NCBI GenBank assembly: GCA_037951105.1
Contig: JBAMJV010001855.1
Coordinates: 124,001 to 188,000 of the forward strand
Reading direction: 5' to 3'
DNA: 64,000 nucleotides
From: Echinarachnius parma
Taxonomy: Eukaryota > Echinodermata > Echinoidea > Clypeasteroida > Echinarachniidae
Shown here in pieces: positions 45,770-58,849 of this stretch. Both the position numbers and the translations under genes were made by a program. The notes below the pieces were generated by a model. It saw only the letters and a list, made by a program, of their open reading frames with translations. It searched no databases and was not told the DNA's origin. Position 1 is the stretch's first letter, and the number at the start of each line of letters is the position of its first letter.

Positions 45770-47325
45770 AGATGGAGGAAAATTAAAGGCAATCTTTAGT
45801 TTTGGTTCCTCTCAAATTTCCACATGATTTTAGTTTTTGTTTTTATGTTGTTTGTATAGTGTATCTAGCTTAGAATATGACTATCACATGCTTTAAAGAA
45901 AATGTAAAATATTTGTGAATTCACATATGATATTTGTGATCAGGCCCTGGCATTTACATTTGATGTGAAAATTTCCCATTAGTATACATGAAGTATCATA
46001 TCTGTGATACATTATGAGCCTGATGATTAAATTAAGAAAGTCTGCAGGATTTTTATTCCAATAGTGTTCTGCTGTTTGGAACAAAGTTGCAATGCAATAA
46101 TAATGTTTTTGTGCCATTTCTGCTAGAACAAAATTCTTCAGCAATGACTTCCGCAGTGGCTCTTTAAAGTCCACCAACCCATAGGACCATGAAATAGTGC
46201 AGTGACACAAGTGGTAATCCCATTTGCATTGAGAAAGGTTCCCCTTGCCTCCATTTAGGCACGCTTCCCTTTATTAGATCTCCCAGTGGATGGCATAAAC
46301 ACGCAATATTATATAGAAATGCATTTATTGATGAAGATGGCGGGGCATAGTTAGCTTGATGGGTTTAAATGACGTCCCCATGTGTTCACAGCCAAATACC
46401 AACACATTATGTTTTAATGTTTAAAAATACAATGTTCTACAAGTAGTTGTACATGTTGCATTATGCAAAGAGCAATTTTAATTTCTGATGGATTAGAACA
46501 AATTTCAATTTCATGATAGATGTGCATTTTATTAATGACGGCAAATGTCCACAGCCAAATACCACTAAATTATATTTTAAATAAATAACAAATACACAAG
46601 TAGTTGTAATCAATTGTTTAAAGAGGAACAGTTTGCATAACAGCTGATAGAAAATGTATACATAATTAGTGGAAAAAAATGATAAACAATAGAAATATTG
46701 AGGAATTATCATTCTCTTTTCTCTTGCATTGGATGTGTGTGTAGTTTTGTACATGGAATGTGTGTATGAAAAGAAACAGAGAAAGAAAAATCCATCCATA
46801 AATTCTTGTTACAATTTAAACGAACTCCAATAATAATAAAAGTATTGTGAATATAAATTAAATTCAAACAAAGAAAACTGACTGGAAATATTTTAAATAA
46901 ATTTAAAATTGTGAATATTTGTAACACTGGGCAATTTAGAATTTCAATGACACTAATGTTTGACAAATAGTCTGCTGCTACTGCAAACTGGCTATAGTAA
47001 TGATCTGTACGTGATATATTTTCTAACAATCGTCTGGGGGAAGAAAAAAAACCTAGAGTAATAAAAAAGACAAATTTAACAAATACCCCGATCAAACTAG
47101 TCAATTCTTGTTACAGGTTACACACAAATTCTTTGGAAACGTTATGAATACCGAGCCTAAATACCACGGGGCGATTTAGGTCCCATGAAAAGAATGTACA
47201 GTGACACTAAACGCTTAGCAAAATAGTCGGCTGTCAATACATATTGGGGTCGGGTTCTCACGCTGATTACAGACCCACACGAACCGGGACACCCTCTCTT
47301 TCAAGCCGGCCGGCAATCAGCATAA
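45770..47325. other. Unassigned; two-copy repeat at 46310-46620
   Basis: CACAGCCAAATACCAACACATTATGTTTTAA (near 46390) and CACAGCCAAATACCACTAAATTATATTTTAA (near 46550) mark two units about 160 bp apart, both followed by ACAAGTAGTTGTA. Nothing coding was seen. Confidence 0.5.
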
Positions 47326-47329
47326 TGGG

Positions 47330-48010
47330 AGGCACGTTCTTGGGATTTCTCTAAAAACGAACCAGAATATCTCAATTACGTTTTACGTTTTATCTGAAAA
47401 TGCTCTAGAATTTCCAGTGAAGAAAGATGTAAGCAATGTGCTTCTTTCTTTATAATGTTCTTTATAACTTTCTTTCTTTAAAAGTTCTGGGAATTCTCAA
47501 TTTCTAAAATTAAAAAATCACAAAGCATTAAACTTTTAGATTTACTCCCTACCCCCCCCCCCCCCCCCCCCACCCTAAATTTGTGGAGCATATTCTTGGG
47601 ATTTCTATACAAAAAGAAATACTCCAGGATTTCTTAATAAAAGCACCATGTTTTGTGCTTGTTTTATCTGTAAAATGCTCTATACATTTTAGTGACAAAA
47701 GATGTAAGGATATAGCTCATTCCTTGATCTTAAAAAGTTCTGGGAATTATTAATTTTTAAAATAGAATAAACTCATGACATTCAACTTCTAGACCCCCTA
47801 CCACACCCCCAATTGTGAAGGATGTTCTTGGGATTTCTAAATAATGCACAGGGATTTCTGATTTCTCAAACGCACCAGAATTTCTCAATTTTGCTAGAGT
47901 TTTATCTGTAAGATGCTCAGATAGCATTTCAAGTGACGACAGATATAAACAACTGTGTTAATCATGGAATTTCTAAAAAGTTTCTGGGAATTGGAACATT
48001 TTATAATATT
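47330..48010. repeat. Decayed tandem array, about 245-bp unit
   Basis: TTCTTGGGATTTCT occurs at 47337, 47592 and 47824, each followed by CCAGRATTTCT, GTTTTATCTG.AAATGCTC and AGTTCTGGGAATT blocks. A C tract lies at about 47552-47571. Confidence 0.7.
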
Positions 48011-49475
48011 TACAAATTCTTCATTCTTCATTCTACATGTAATGTACATGCAAGTTATTGTACTGTGGCTTTTATAGTACAAGTTTGTAAGAAGAAAAGT
48101 TGGCAAGTATTGGACAATATTGAACTGTTGTATTTGACTTTCCATGTGAGACATGTTAATAATCAGATTTTCCATTCAAGCATTTCAACCTTCAACTTAC
48201 AAATATCTTGTTTGTACTTTTTTTTCTTCTACCGCACCCTATGAATTTGGTGACTAGATGGCTAGACCTTTCTTAACTGAAATTGTCATTGTATAAAAGC
48301 TTTCATCTCTAACCTTTACCCACATCAAATTTTTTTTTTTTTGTTTAAATTCTTAAAAACTATAGAAAACCCCAATCCAGCTATTATCTACATATAAGTA
48401 CAATGACTACAGAGTTATTGGAATTGTTCTTTTTTAAATAGGCTTTGAAGTAGAACATTCTACTACTTTTCTAGATCAAATCTAAGGAGTTTAGTTTTTT
48501 TTTTTTTGCACATATTCAGTCTCTGGATTTGTACTAGTTTTTGGTATTTTTCTTTGATTTTCCATCTTTTTTATGGAAAAAATATGAATAAAAATAGCTC
48601 GGAAAGTTAATAAAAAATGGATTTGTACTATTTGTTGATATTTCTCTTCACACTAGTTGGAACAGAAAATAAATGTACTACATAATGTTGTTCCTATCTT
48701 ATTTATGGAGAAAATATAAACCAAAATAGCTTGGAAAGCTCATGAAAACGTAGGTAATTATCTTATGATATATTCATTGATTTGTACTTACTTGTTTATA
48801 ACGTGGGTAAGTGCCTGTGACAAATCTTTGATACATGTTGACAATGCTGTACATCCTAACTTGAAAAATCAAAACTGCTGGTCCAAGTGGAAAAAAATCA
48901 TACTTGTTGTAAACGTTGATATCCTTCAATATATGATCCACGAGTTACATCATTCAAATATTCCAATTGTACAAGTACATAGTCAGGATCAAACTATAAC
49001 TCAAAACTTAAAATTTCCAATAGAGAATTCGAGATTTGCAAATTCCACTGCACAAGTTGCATTCTCTATTTAATTAAAAGAGCAAATAAATTATCAACAA
49101 AGTTCATTCTTTTTAGCTCCTTCTGAATTACTCCAGTGCAAATAGAAATAAAGAATAAATCTCTCCTTTATCCTGTCATTTCACGCATACGTGCAGTCTG
49201 ATCCAAATGCAACTGTTCAGATCAAGACATTTTCAAACTGGAGCTAAATAAACAAATAACAATTATTTGCCTATCTGACACTAGCGTCTAATAGTCAGAT
49301 CCCAATTCGATCATCCACAAAATAAAAATCTAAAATGAATTCTATTTTGCTGCTTCAGGCATTCCATTTTTAAAAGAAGAAAAATCAATCCCTAATTTCC
49401 TCTCGTCTTGCCACACTGTCTGATCCAAATGCGAGGTTCATGTACGTTGTATAAACCTCATGCCAAGATATCATG
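48011..49475. other. Unassigned; two-copy repeat at 48560-48760
   Basis: TTATGGAAAAAATATGAATA...AATAGCTCGGAAAGTT recurs about 135 bp later as TTATGGAGAAAATATAAACC...AATAGCTTGGAAAGCT. No gene was recognised. Confidence 0.5.
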
Positions 49476-49479
49476 ATAT

Positions 49480-50050
49480 CTCATGACAGGATATTGAAAC
49501 GTGTGATCTAGTCATGACCGTTAGAAAACTCAGATTAACACTTTTAATTGCATCTTCAGATTCCGTCGGTGCTTTAGTACAGAAATATCAATCATGATGA
49601 TTCCCCTTCTTGTAGTATGGGCCTGACTGATCCAAAAGCAACCGTTAGAATTTCAGTGCAAAGACAGGATATAGAAATGTGGGGCCGATCACATCAAATT
49701 GTGACCATTATAAATCCACCATTAATCTTTTTAGTGTGAAAGCGATTTATAAACAGATCATTGAAAATCTGGTGCAAAGCCCGGCGATAAAAATGTGTGG
49801 TACGAACATTACCTATCAAGTCTTGATTGCAACCATTAAAATTCCGCTATAAATCTACTTGTTTGAAAGTGATTCAAATATGGATCATTAAAAATCTGTT
49901 GCTGAGCCCGGATATTGAAATGTATGATCCAAACGTAACTGATCAAATCCGATTGCAACCATCAAAAATCTTCTGTAAATCCAGTAGTGAGAAGGTGATC
50001 CAAATGCGGGTCATTGAGAAATCTGATGCAAAGCTGGGATAGAGAACCTT
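49480..50050. repeat. Decayed tandem array, about 120-bp unit
   Basis: Units carry RAAAGCCCGGNRATANAAATGTGTG, GATCAAATYNNGATTGCAACCAT, and GTGATYCAAATNNGGATCATTNAAAATCTG blocks near 49655, 49776, 49903 and 50028, with a diverged unit before. Confidence 0.6.
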
Positions 50051-50465
50051 AAAGACAAGCACAAAAATGGAAGCTGTAGAGCTCAATCCAAATAAAGATA
50101 TTTAATGTGCTTTTGATCTGGTGACTTGCAGCACTAAAGCAAAAGCTATCATTTAGATAAACTGATCTCAAAGCCAGTGTTCACTTCTCTCCACACCATC
50201 AAATCAAAAAGCGGTCGGTCGCTAGAAAGCTGAATCTTCCCAGCGAAGAAGGCAGGGGTTATAGAAACGTGTGAAGTGCGCAGACGAACTGGAAGTGATC
50301 CTTAGCCTCGCAAAGCCTCCATAGCATTGCAGGATGACAAATTAAATCAGGAAACTATAATAAACTGGCGCAAAAAAAAGGAAAGAAGAAGAAGAAGGGG
50401 AAGGGGAGGGGGAACAATCAGAAGGGGCATGAGAACTACTTGTACTTCTTAATCGCAGTATAAAG

Positions 50466-50697
50466 GCGGGCCTATGCCACGTTCTGTAGACTTTGCTGGG
50501 GGGTGTCACGACGAGAAAAGGGGGGCGCATAGAACCCTAATGGCAGGCCTATGCCACGATCTGTAGACTTTGTTGGGGGGTGTCGCGACGAGAAAAGGGG
50601 GGCACATAGAACCTTAATGGCAGGCCTATGCCACGTTCTGTAGACTTTGCTGGGGGTGTCGCGTCAAGAAAAGGGGGGCACAGAGATCCTCTCTAGC
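50466..50697. repeat. 77-bp tandem repeat, three units
   Basis: CCTATGCCACGTTCTGTAGA starts at 50471, 50548 and 50625, and units end AGAAAAGGGGGGC. Identity is high, so the array is young compared with its neighbours. Confidence 0.95.
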
Positions 50698-50699
50698 TG

Positions 50700-51774
50700 T
50701 GAATCACTTTGTCGGGGGAAAAAATGATAGCAGTTACTTCCTGCGCATTATAATACAAATTACGCTTCCCTTTTAACTCTTAACATCTCACGGCTAATTA
50801 TTACTGTTACAGATCAATAGATGTTATTGGTGTTGTACGATGTGTTGGTCTGTATGATAGGCAATGTGAGAGTTAAACAGAGACAGGCACGATCAGCCTT
50901 TAGGAAAACTGAGGGGTCTTATAATTTGCTCAATGGTATTGTTTTCCCTGTGCATTGAGGCACATGTATAGCAATGTACTTAACCCATTCAATGTCATGC
51001 GCAACATACAATACAATCATAGACTTGTTGTATGTCTACGATACAACAGAGTACATGGCATGTAATGTTGGGTGTTGGGTAATGCATCGCTCAATTGTGT
51101 TTTGACCCCTTCATACACGTAGCTAGCTAACCAGCTAGGTATGGAGAGGGTTAATTATAAATATGAGCTTGTTCTTACTCTTGTTTCTGCCTGGATTGAT
51201 TGATCATTGCTCCATACTTGATCCAGGTAATTGATTTATGACGGAAACAGCTATCTGTCTGTCCATGGTCTCCTTTAACCCATACAGAACACATAACAGT
51301 GCCCTTTCAAGAACACTCTGGCTGGAGTCTATGGTGATTGCATGTTATAACCAAATCAAATGACATTGAACAGGTTAAATCTATCCACCTGTCACCATCA
51401 TAATAGAAAATAACTGATTTATTCCACACCGAACGGCCCGAATTCTCATCTGAGTCTTTTAATTTAACCAGGTTTTAGTTGTATGACACAGGGGTAATTT
51501 TAATTAATTAGTAAAGAGGTAGATTGTATTGATTAGCCTAATTATTGATGCCCTACATATACAGTATATGTTGCATATAAATAGCTTCATTTGCATAACA
51601 TTGAATACTATGTTAAGCTTCATTATCTGGTCTATTACTATTTGAAAAAAATATACATACTAATTATACACACACATACACACAAACACACAAGGTTGAC
51701 CAAACAACCACAAACACACTGATTACAAATTAATTAATTTAAATTCAATATGCAAGGGTGCAACATACACTATA
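50700..51774. other. Unassigned AT-rich sequence
   Basis: No gene, RNA or clear repeat. Near 51278-51380 TTAACCCATAC and GAACAGGTTAA may be the ends of a very diverged family C copy. Confidence 0.5.
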
Positions 51775-52440
51775 CTTCATGCCGCACTAAATATATCCCC
51801 TTCCATTTCTTTTAAATCACTACACACTACTTCCACAAAACACATCTGGATACATACGGACATACAAACAAATCCAAACATCCATAACCTAAAATGCATA
51901 CAAACTAATGTTGTACATGTATGCATGATATTAACAATTATTTGCATTATGAGCCATATCGTACCAACCATAGTCTATTTCAAAAGAATAAATTAACTTA
52001 ATTAATTTTGTTTGTGAAAGACGCAACGTGATGCGCATCGTGCTAAATTTATCCCCCTCTATTTCCTCAAAACAAATGACATTACTCGGGTTGACAGCAT
52101 CTATGACAGACACTAAAACAAAGGACTTGACACACACAAACACACACACATACACATCAACAAACAGACAATACAAACAGACAAAAATATATGTACCTTT
52201 ATTTAGAAAATCACACACTCATACAAACAAAACACACATGTTGCACACAACATTTGATCCACACACATGGATGTGATCACGAATCAAACAAGAGAATGAA
52301 TGAAACTGCTTTCGTTTGTGAACGACGCAACGTGATGCGCGCGGCACTAAATATATCCCCCTCCATTTCCTCAAAACAAATGACATTATGCGGCTGACGC
52401 AGAATCCATGACAGACGCTAAAACAGAGGACTCAATTTCG
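51775..52440. repeat. Direct repeats of about 260-300 bp with CA-rich parts
   Basis: GCACTAAATATATCCCC occurs at 51784 and 52345 (variant at 52042). Units two and three also share GACGCAACGTGATGCGC, TTTCCTCAAAACAAATGACA and ATGACAGACRCTAAAACARAGGACT. Confidence 0.85.
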
Positions 52441-52620
52441 GTTGATGAAGTTCGTCTTGGCGGAAACAGCGCGGCAAGAAAAGGTCAGCAGCTGGTCGAG
52501 CGGGGGTGCGTAATTACCCGTACGCATCACGGGCCGACAAGCGCCTGCGTGGACGCTAATGGATCACTTACGGGGAATGTGGGGGGTGGGGGAGAGGAAC
52601 ATGAGGTGGGCAATAACAGG
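52390..52620. promoter_or_regulatory. GC- and CpG-richer patch, possible minus-strand 5' exon
   Basis: The patch contrasts with the AT-rich flanks. On the minus strand it contains ATTCCCC|GTAAGTGATC, a strong splice donor after 52572. It could be a noncoding first exon and promoter for Myo9, but nothing in the sequence links them. The 93-codon plus-strand frame here has no recognised domain. Confidence 0.25.
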
Positions 52621-52699
52621 GTCGTTCTACGGTTCGTGTCATACAGTCAACTCTCCACCATAACATCATTCATGCATTTTAATAAATAAACAAGAGAGG

Positions 52700-53828
52700 T
52701 GCAGGTTACTACAAAAAGCTCGATCAGGTAAATTTGTAGACCTCTCATTTGTCAATGTAGTTTGCTTTGCCGAATATCCTAGCCATAAAAATGTAAAACA
52801 ATTATGCGTACATGTAACATAATGACTAGATACACCACTAACAATAACAATTATAATAATAACAATAATAACCAAAACCATTTCCTCATTGTATTACGAG
52901 ATATTCAGGATAACACATGCGAGGAAATACAAAATTATCGAAGCTCATACACAATGGGAATATCTGTCCATTGACAAATGTTACAGAAATTATCTTGAGT
53001 CGAGTCATGGGGTGCAAAATACGTTTTCAACTTTTCCTTCTCTGGGGTCTAAAATTCAATTCACATTTCAAAGACTTGCCAAAGAGATGTCATTTATAAA
53101 TTGTTACTGAATTTACAACTGACTTTGATAAATAAAAGTTTTACAAATGTTTGCAACTTATTCTACATCAGATTTTTGTACATCTTTACATTGAATGGAT
53201 GAGGAAATTGTCTTTCCTTTCTAATAATTTTTGTAGATTCAATAATTTGCTAAAATTCCCATCAATATGGTTGATAAATGAATGAGTACCTGTAGGTAGA
53301 TGATTCCCCTAGAGTAGAAAAGCTACAGAAGTGTTAATAATAAATTATGCTCTTTTAATCATTTTAATTGACACCATTACAAGTGTGAAGCAATTAGTCG
53401 GCGTCTTCACGCATTGGTTAATTATTATTATTAATAAATTAATGTGTTATGTGCTGTTTTGTGCATTACTATTTAATGAATCAATTAATTAATAGAGAAG
53501 CTTGATCAAATCTTGTCATTATGTACAATCAATGAATGTAAATCTTTCATATAATGTTCACCTCAAAAATGCTCAAAGGTAGTTGATGCAGCTTGCTACA
53601 GGAATAATTAACACTTTCTTGACCGAGTCCTTATACTGTGAATTGTTGCATAATAAGGTCATAACTCAAAAGCAACGCTTGTTATTAAATGCTGCAAGGC
53701 TTAACTCATTCCTCGCCAGAATATGAACCCCTTGTGCATACGTATTACTAGTTTAATACATGAGGCAATACATGAAGCACGTGAAGCACGCCAGCGAATG
53801 TGGAGATTCACACTCAAAGCAGAGACGG
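52700..53828. other. Unassigned AT-rich sequence
   Basis: I see no gene, RNA or repeat family. Short frames lack any recognisable motif. Confidence 0.5.
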
Positions 53829-53908
53829 TTAACCCCTTGACTACGGGAACCGGGTGGGCTGTGTACAAAGTCTATGCGCATTTCAGAATCTTGTAGGGAA
53901 CAGGTTAA
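53829..53908 (+). mobile_element. Family C micro-element, 80 bp
   Basis: It starts TTAACCCCTTGACTACGGGA and ends CTTGTAGGGAACAGGTTAA, nearly identical to 28541-28620. Confidence 0.8.
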
Positions 53909-53909
53909 T

Positions 53910-54822
53910 TACGATGTTCCCAATGCCGTCAATCTAACAGACTTGCAGGGGAATGTTAGGAATCTGAGCATTTTGTTTGTGGACCATCTATCTATCTATG
54001 AGCAATGGGGTGATAAATTCACTCTGGACAGATGGCACATGTACACACATGCACATCTTCAAGTCTATTCCCATAGTCCGAACCTATACCCATTCATACC
54101 AGTGAAACAAATGTAGGGAGCTCGATCAGGTCGATTTAGCCCCCGAAATACCCCCAAAAGAGCCAAGATTATGTTTAAATACAACCATACGACTATTTTG
54201 CTGTACTATTGTCGTATGTTTTCACATCACTAGTATGACAAGAAATAATGTGGATTTTTCTTCGACATTAAATAGGGTAGTCCAAATTTCATGCCACAAC
54301 AGATTTGTCGTCACACAACACCCAATGCTTCGTACAACCATGGACCCTACTACCGGTACAACTGTTCTTACAACATTGCAAACAAGCCACGAAATCCCCC
54401 AATTTTGGTAGTGAACGTGTTGCAGGTCAATTGTGACAAAGGTTAAATGAATGGTGTTATCAATGGTTGTGAACAATAAATCAATCCAAAATGACCAAAA
54501 CCTTTCACTTTCAAGTGCCAGCCACTTCAAACCACTTTAAACACTTTCAATGTATTAGCTCACAGCCATGGTACATACAGTAAATTTATTTTGTTATGAA
54601 TGGTTAACAGCGATTAAAGGGAAAGGTATCTGTTGATAATACTATCCATGCTAGAATAATAGGATGTTGAATGCTTTTCTTTGTTTGGGGCCACCAGATC
54701 CAAGTTTCAGGCCACTAGCATTTGAAGAATCTTGCATTACTTGCCCAACTGGGCCACAATGTAAACAATTTCATTACTAGCATTATCATAGCGCATCTTT
54801 CACAAAAGATAGTTACTACTAC
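53910..54822. other. Unassigned; family E fragment near 54690-54770
   Basis: GTTTGGGGCCACCAGATCC, CAGGCCACTAGCA and CTTGCCCAACTGGGCCAC mark a short family E relative. No gene was seen. Confidence 0.5.
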
Positions 54823-54825
54823 AAG

Positions 54826-54966
54826 GGCCCTGTTGCAGAAAGAGATGCAGTAAAGTTGCAATTAATTGTCAGATCATGTGACTAAATCTGATTGGTTGAA
54901 ATGTGCAAATATTCTGACTTACAATTGTTACTAACAATCGATTGTATCTCTTACTGCAACAGGGCC
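54826..54966. mobile_element. Short palindromic MITE, 141 bp
   Basis: Inverted termini GGCCCTGTTGCAGWAAGAG extend to about 24 bp. AAG lies directly outside both ends (54823-54825 and 54967-54969), a possible 3-bp target duplication. CAATTGTTACTAACAATCG near the right end is a further small palindrome. Confidence 0.82.
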
Positions 54967-55009
54967 AAGATCTTCTTCAGTTCTTTTGACAAAGACTAGA
55001 TGAAGTTTA

Positions 55010-55080
55010 TTGCTGAGCCAACACCCACGTTAATACCATCCACAAATACCACGGTTGACCAGGATTTGAACTTCATGCCT
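55010..55080 (-). repeat. Possible tRNA-derived SINE fragment
   Basis: The minus strand reads GCATGAAGTTCAAATCCTGG, a B-box-like block in a tRNA-like setting. No A box or acceptor stem can be shown, so this is weak. Confidence 0.25.
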
Positions 55081-55199
55081 ATCTGTTATAATGGTAAAAA
55101 TGGAATCAAGATTTTGCAAGCTGGACACTTTGACTTCTGGGGAATTTGACTGGCAGTTGCTATCTAGACATTCTTTCCCACCCACATATAATCTTGAAA

Positions 55200-55610
55200 A
55201 GTTCACTCTAGTCTACATACACATACATACACACACATACATATACACACACACACACAAACAAACAATGTAATATATATAATACAAATATATATATATA
55301 CTTACATACTTCTAAAGGCATGCACGCACGCACGCATGCACCCACACACTGACGCACACACACACACACATACACATACACACACACATAAATACATTCA
55401 AAGTCAAACAAACATAACCACTCAGGAGTGAAACACAAGATATTTTGGGTGTGTAGAATGTTTGTTATTCAATGTTAATATCACATCATAGCCCTAACAA
55501 ATGGGTATACACACCAACACATGCATGCACGCACACACGCATGTATACACACTCATACATACAAACAAACAGATCTAAACACACTGAGGACACACTAAGG
55601 ACTGAAACAC
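55200..55610. repeat. ACACAT/CACGCA-rich low-complexity region
   Basis: Runs of ACACATAC, CACGCACGCA and ACACACAC alternate with short unique stretches. An ACTGAGGACAC / AAACACAAAATATTT block is locally duplicated (55425 and 55605). Frames across it are artefacts. Confidence 0.9.
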
Positions 55611-57715
55611 AAAATATTTAAAAATTATGAAGAATGTCTGTAAAGTGTCATACAATACAAATATCAAACTCATATCAATAAATGGGTTAAAAGTAAAACG
55701 CAGCCTTGGAAAATAGATTTTGATTTCATTTTCCCTTGTAGACGAGTCTCCAAGTATCTGTCATTTAAGATGCATGCGGGTTGAAATGTGACACAACTAC
55801 ACCACCCACTCATATCAACAAACAGGAACCAACGCTCTGTGTATAATATATGTACACTTTTACTTTTGTCAGATATATTTTTAAATGCTCATGTATGCTA
55901 TTTCCTGTTTAAATTTGTTGTAATTTCTTAGAGAAATTAGATTACTCTATTTAGAAGGGGGGTAAAGTTAAACAGTAAATTTTATAAATTTTCAAGCATA
56001 CTGTTTTTTTCCAACATATTAGGAATCTTATCAGCCAGAGAGTTTGGCACCCCCCCCCCCCCCCCCCCTTCCCTCCTTCTTTCCCTTTTTTAATTACACA
56101 AATTAAACATTTTCAACAAACATTTCTGCTGAAATTACTATTAAAGTACATAATAAAGTAAAACAAAATACACAGGGGGGAAGGGGGGCTAGAGCTATTT
56201 TGCAGGCGCTCTTATAATAAATTTCCATATGCTTCCTTGTACGTTATGTTGATTTTACCTTCAGAATAGCCAAGGTATCCAGATCATTATACTTACCAAA
56301 TGGGCTGCTTCCTCTCTTGACATCAAACAAAAGGTTTATAGAGTCCTTAACAACAATGTGCTCTGGTATCCAATTAACCAAGACCAATAAATCTAGCACA
56401 AGCCAGAAACTTTGAAGGAAATCGGGCTTGGTAAACATAACATCCAGCATGGGTATATGCACTGTACCATACAGTTCACAAAACAAGTCTCACATATGGT
56501 CTTCAACACATGTAGCATATCTAAACCAGTCCTCTCCAATACAAGGTACATACTAGTACTGTATATAGCCATGGGAATGACCAGTACACATTATTTGTGT
56601 CACTGTTTTAGACTGGATATGAGAGAAAACTCACAATTGATTGGCAATTTATGAATGAATTGGTAGATTCTTATAATAGTACAGTGAATGTGGTTTGTTT
56701 ATATAGTACGTCCTAACTCCTAATTAATGACATTGCTATGTGGGATCTGAGAAAATCTAAACAAAACAACATATGTTTTTCGGATTCTCCCTCCAAATTT
56801 ACATTACAACTAGTTGTTAGGATACCATGATTTGTAGCTATCATTTTCAAGTACATTGTTCCTTTCTGTTTGTTGTTGTTTACTTTGTTGTTTACTATTG
56901 TCAACTGAAATTTTCAAGAATAAGAGTACAATGTACTACAAGTACAGTATAATTTGAGGTTAAATAATGGTTAACACTTACCTACGCAGAGCCATGATTA
57001 TGCCGTGTTCACTTCCTGGCATCCAGAAATTCAAAATAAAACGGGAAACGGTTGCGATATAAATGCAGAAAGGGGAAAAGCAATTAGTTGTTGCCCGTTG
57101 CTCGTGAAGCCAAAATATCCAGAAACACTGACCACTTTGTACTTGTACTCGTTTGATATTTCAAACCACTTTGTATATATGTGTTGTTATATATAGTTGC
57201 CGGATGCCCACATCAAGAGCATGTCAATGGGCCACTCAGCTTAGGCCAGCATTAGTGGCATGAATGAATGATGGATGGATGAATGGACTGGGTGTTTCTA
57301 AACTACTTTCCCTTTCAGCACAATGGGATATTAATCAGTCCGCTCTCTTCCTCTCTATGGCATTGGCAGCTCAATCAGTGGGAACTCAACCCCGTGAACT
57401 GTATGTAAGCCCCTCCATGCCTGCGAATAATCTGACCTCGCGTGACTTCGGCGACCTCGTGAGGTCACGACAGATGGGTGGACCACTTTCACTCTAATCC
57501 ACTCTCTCTGGTCTGTAGTGTTTTCCTGTAATTCGCTCGCACTGTCTTTTAAGCCTCCTATAATTCACTCTCCCACCTTTTGTGTTTTCCTTGCAGCTTT
57601 TCTGCACCAAAAGGGAGCCAGCCGAAAAATAAGTGGGGCAAACAAGCGTGCAGGATGTTCGGCGAAGGAAAGGATAGTGGTGCACGGTGGCAGCAAGCAG
57701 ACGCTGATTGCTATA
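55611..57715. other. Unassigned; C tract and a candidate splice donor
   Basis: A C tract lies at about 56050-56068. On the minus strand ATGGCTCTGCGTAG is followed by GTAAGTG at 56981, an attractive donor. Spliced to the Myo9 acceptor, that ATG would be out of frame with Myo9. No protein domain is seen in the short frames. Confidence 0.4.
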
Positions 57716-57719
57716 CCAC

Positions 57720-58600
57720 TTACACACCAACGGTCCGATTATAGCGCAATTTATCCACCCTTCATTCGATTAGCGTGGAGTATGGAGACTGGAGAGCCCG
57801 TTAGAATTTCGCCGACTGTTTTACTGGGTACTCCAATAAGTGATCAGATTGCAATTTATCCACGCTTCAGTCACAATGGAGAGGGTGTGAAAAAGCTGTT
57901 AGAATTTCAGCAGTCTGTCCGCTTACTCCAATATGCAATCAGATAGAAATTTACCCACGCTTCAGTCGCAAGAGAGTATGAACAAGCTGCTATATTTAGC
58001 GGACTGTCTTAATATAAACTCCAATGTGCGATAGGATAGCAATTTAACCACCTTTCATTCACATATCAAATAGGATTTGTTCGTGAAGGAACAAGCTGTT
58101 AGAATTTAGCTGATTGTCTTAGTCTCGTATGTGATGAGATCGCAATTTGATTTATCCTCACTTTAGTCGCCAATTTAGCAGAACATATCTAACTCCAATT
58201 ATGCGATCTGTTTGAAATATGTCCACACTTTTTGCAATAGTCACAGAGTAAAAACAAAAGGCTAAAAAAGCTGTTAGGAATTAGCACAATGTCCAACTCT
58301 AATATGTCGTCAGCAACATACGCTGCTAAAATTAAGCAGACTGTCTACATATATAACACAAATGTCCAATATGTGATCACATACTGATTAGCCCATCCTT
58401 CTTGCAGAAGGCAATGGATAAAGATTACAAAAGCAGCTAAAATTTAGGAGGCTGTCTGCACAAACAACATGTATGTCCAATATGTGATAAGCAGCTGCTA
58501 AAATTTAGGAGAATGTCTATAGATACAAATAACATTTATGTCCAATATATGTGATCAGATCGCGATTTGCCCACCCTTCTCTGCTCGTGAGAGGTAATAA
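57720..58600. repeat. Decayed tandem array, about 100-bp unit, about 8 units
   Basis: Units carry CCAATATGYGATCAGAT, GCAATTTATCCACSCTTCA, and AAGCTGTTAGAATTTAGC.GACTGTCT blocks. They are clearest at 57720-58200 and lose their middle part toward 58500. The 142-codon frame at 57518-57946 runs through the first units and is not convincing as a gene. Confidence 0.7.
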
Positions 58601-58849
58601 AGACACTGAACAAGCTAACAAGCTAACAAGCTGACAAGCTGCACAAATTATTAGTCTGCCTGTCTCACTCTCACCCATGTATGGTCACACTGGCTATGCA
58701 TACAAACAAGATTTCCTGGCTGGGCCGGCCCACTTCACTTTCATCTTGTCCAAAGCGCTGGTACAAGACAAGAGCCCCCGTGGCGCATTCTTGGTCTTTT
58801 CCTGCTCTGGGCTGAGCGCAAATTATACATGTATGCACATATGTGAGTG
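58601..58849. other. Unassigned spacer
   Basis: It contains a short AAGCTAACAAGCTGACAAGC repeat near 58610-58640. Nothing else is recognised. Confidence 0.5.

Noticed and set aside
50466-50697. Regular repeat spacing as a possible CRISPR array
   Set aside because: The units are contiguous 77-bp copies without variable spacers, and the genome is plainly animal.
52408-52689. 93-codon frame in the GC-richer patch
   Set aside because: It begins within a direct-repeat unit, contains a low-complexity glycine stretch, and has no domain; only a possible noncoding exon on the other strand was kept as a weak suggestion.
57518-57946. 142-codon plus-strand frame
   Set aside because: It reads into the first units of the decayed 100-bp array, has no domain, and lacks convincing gene context.
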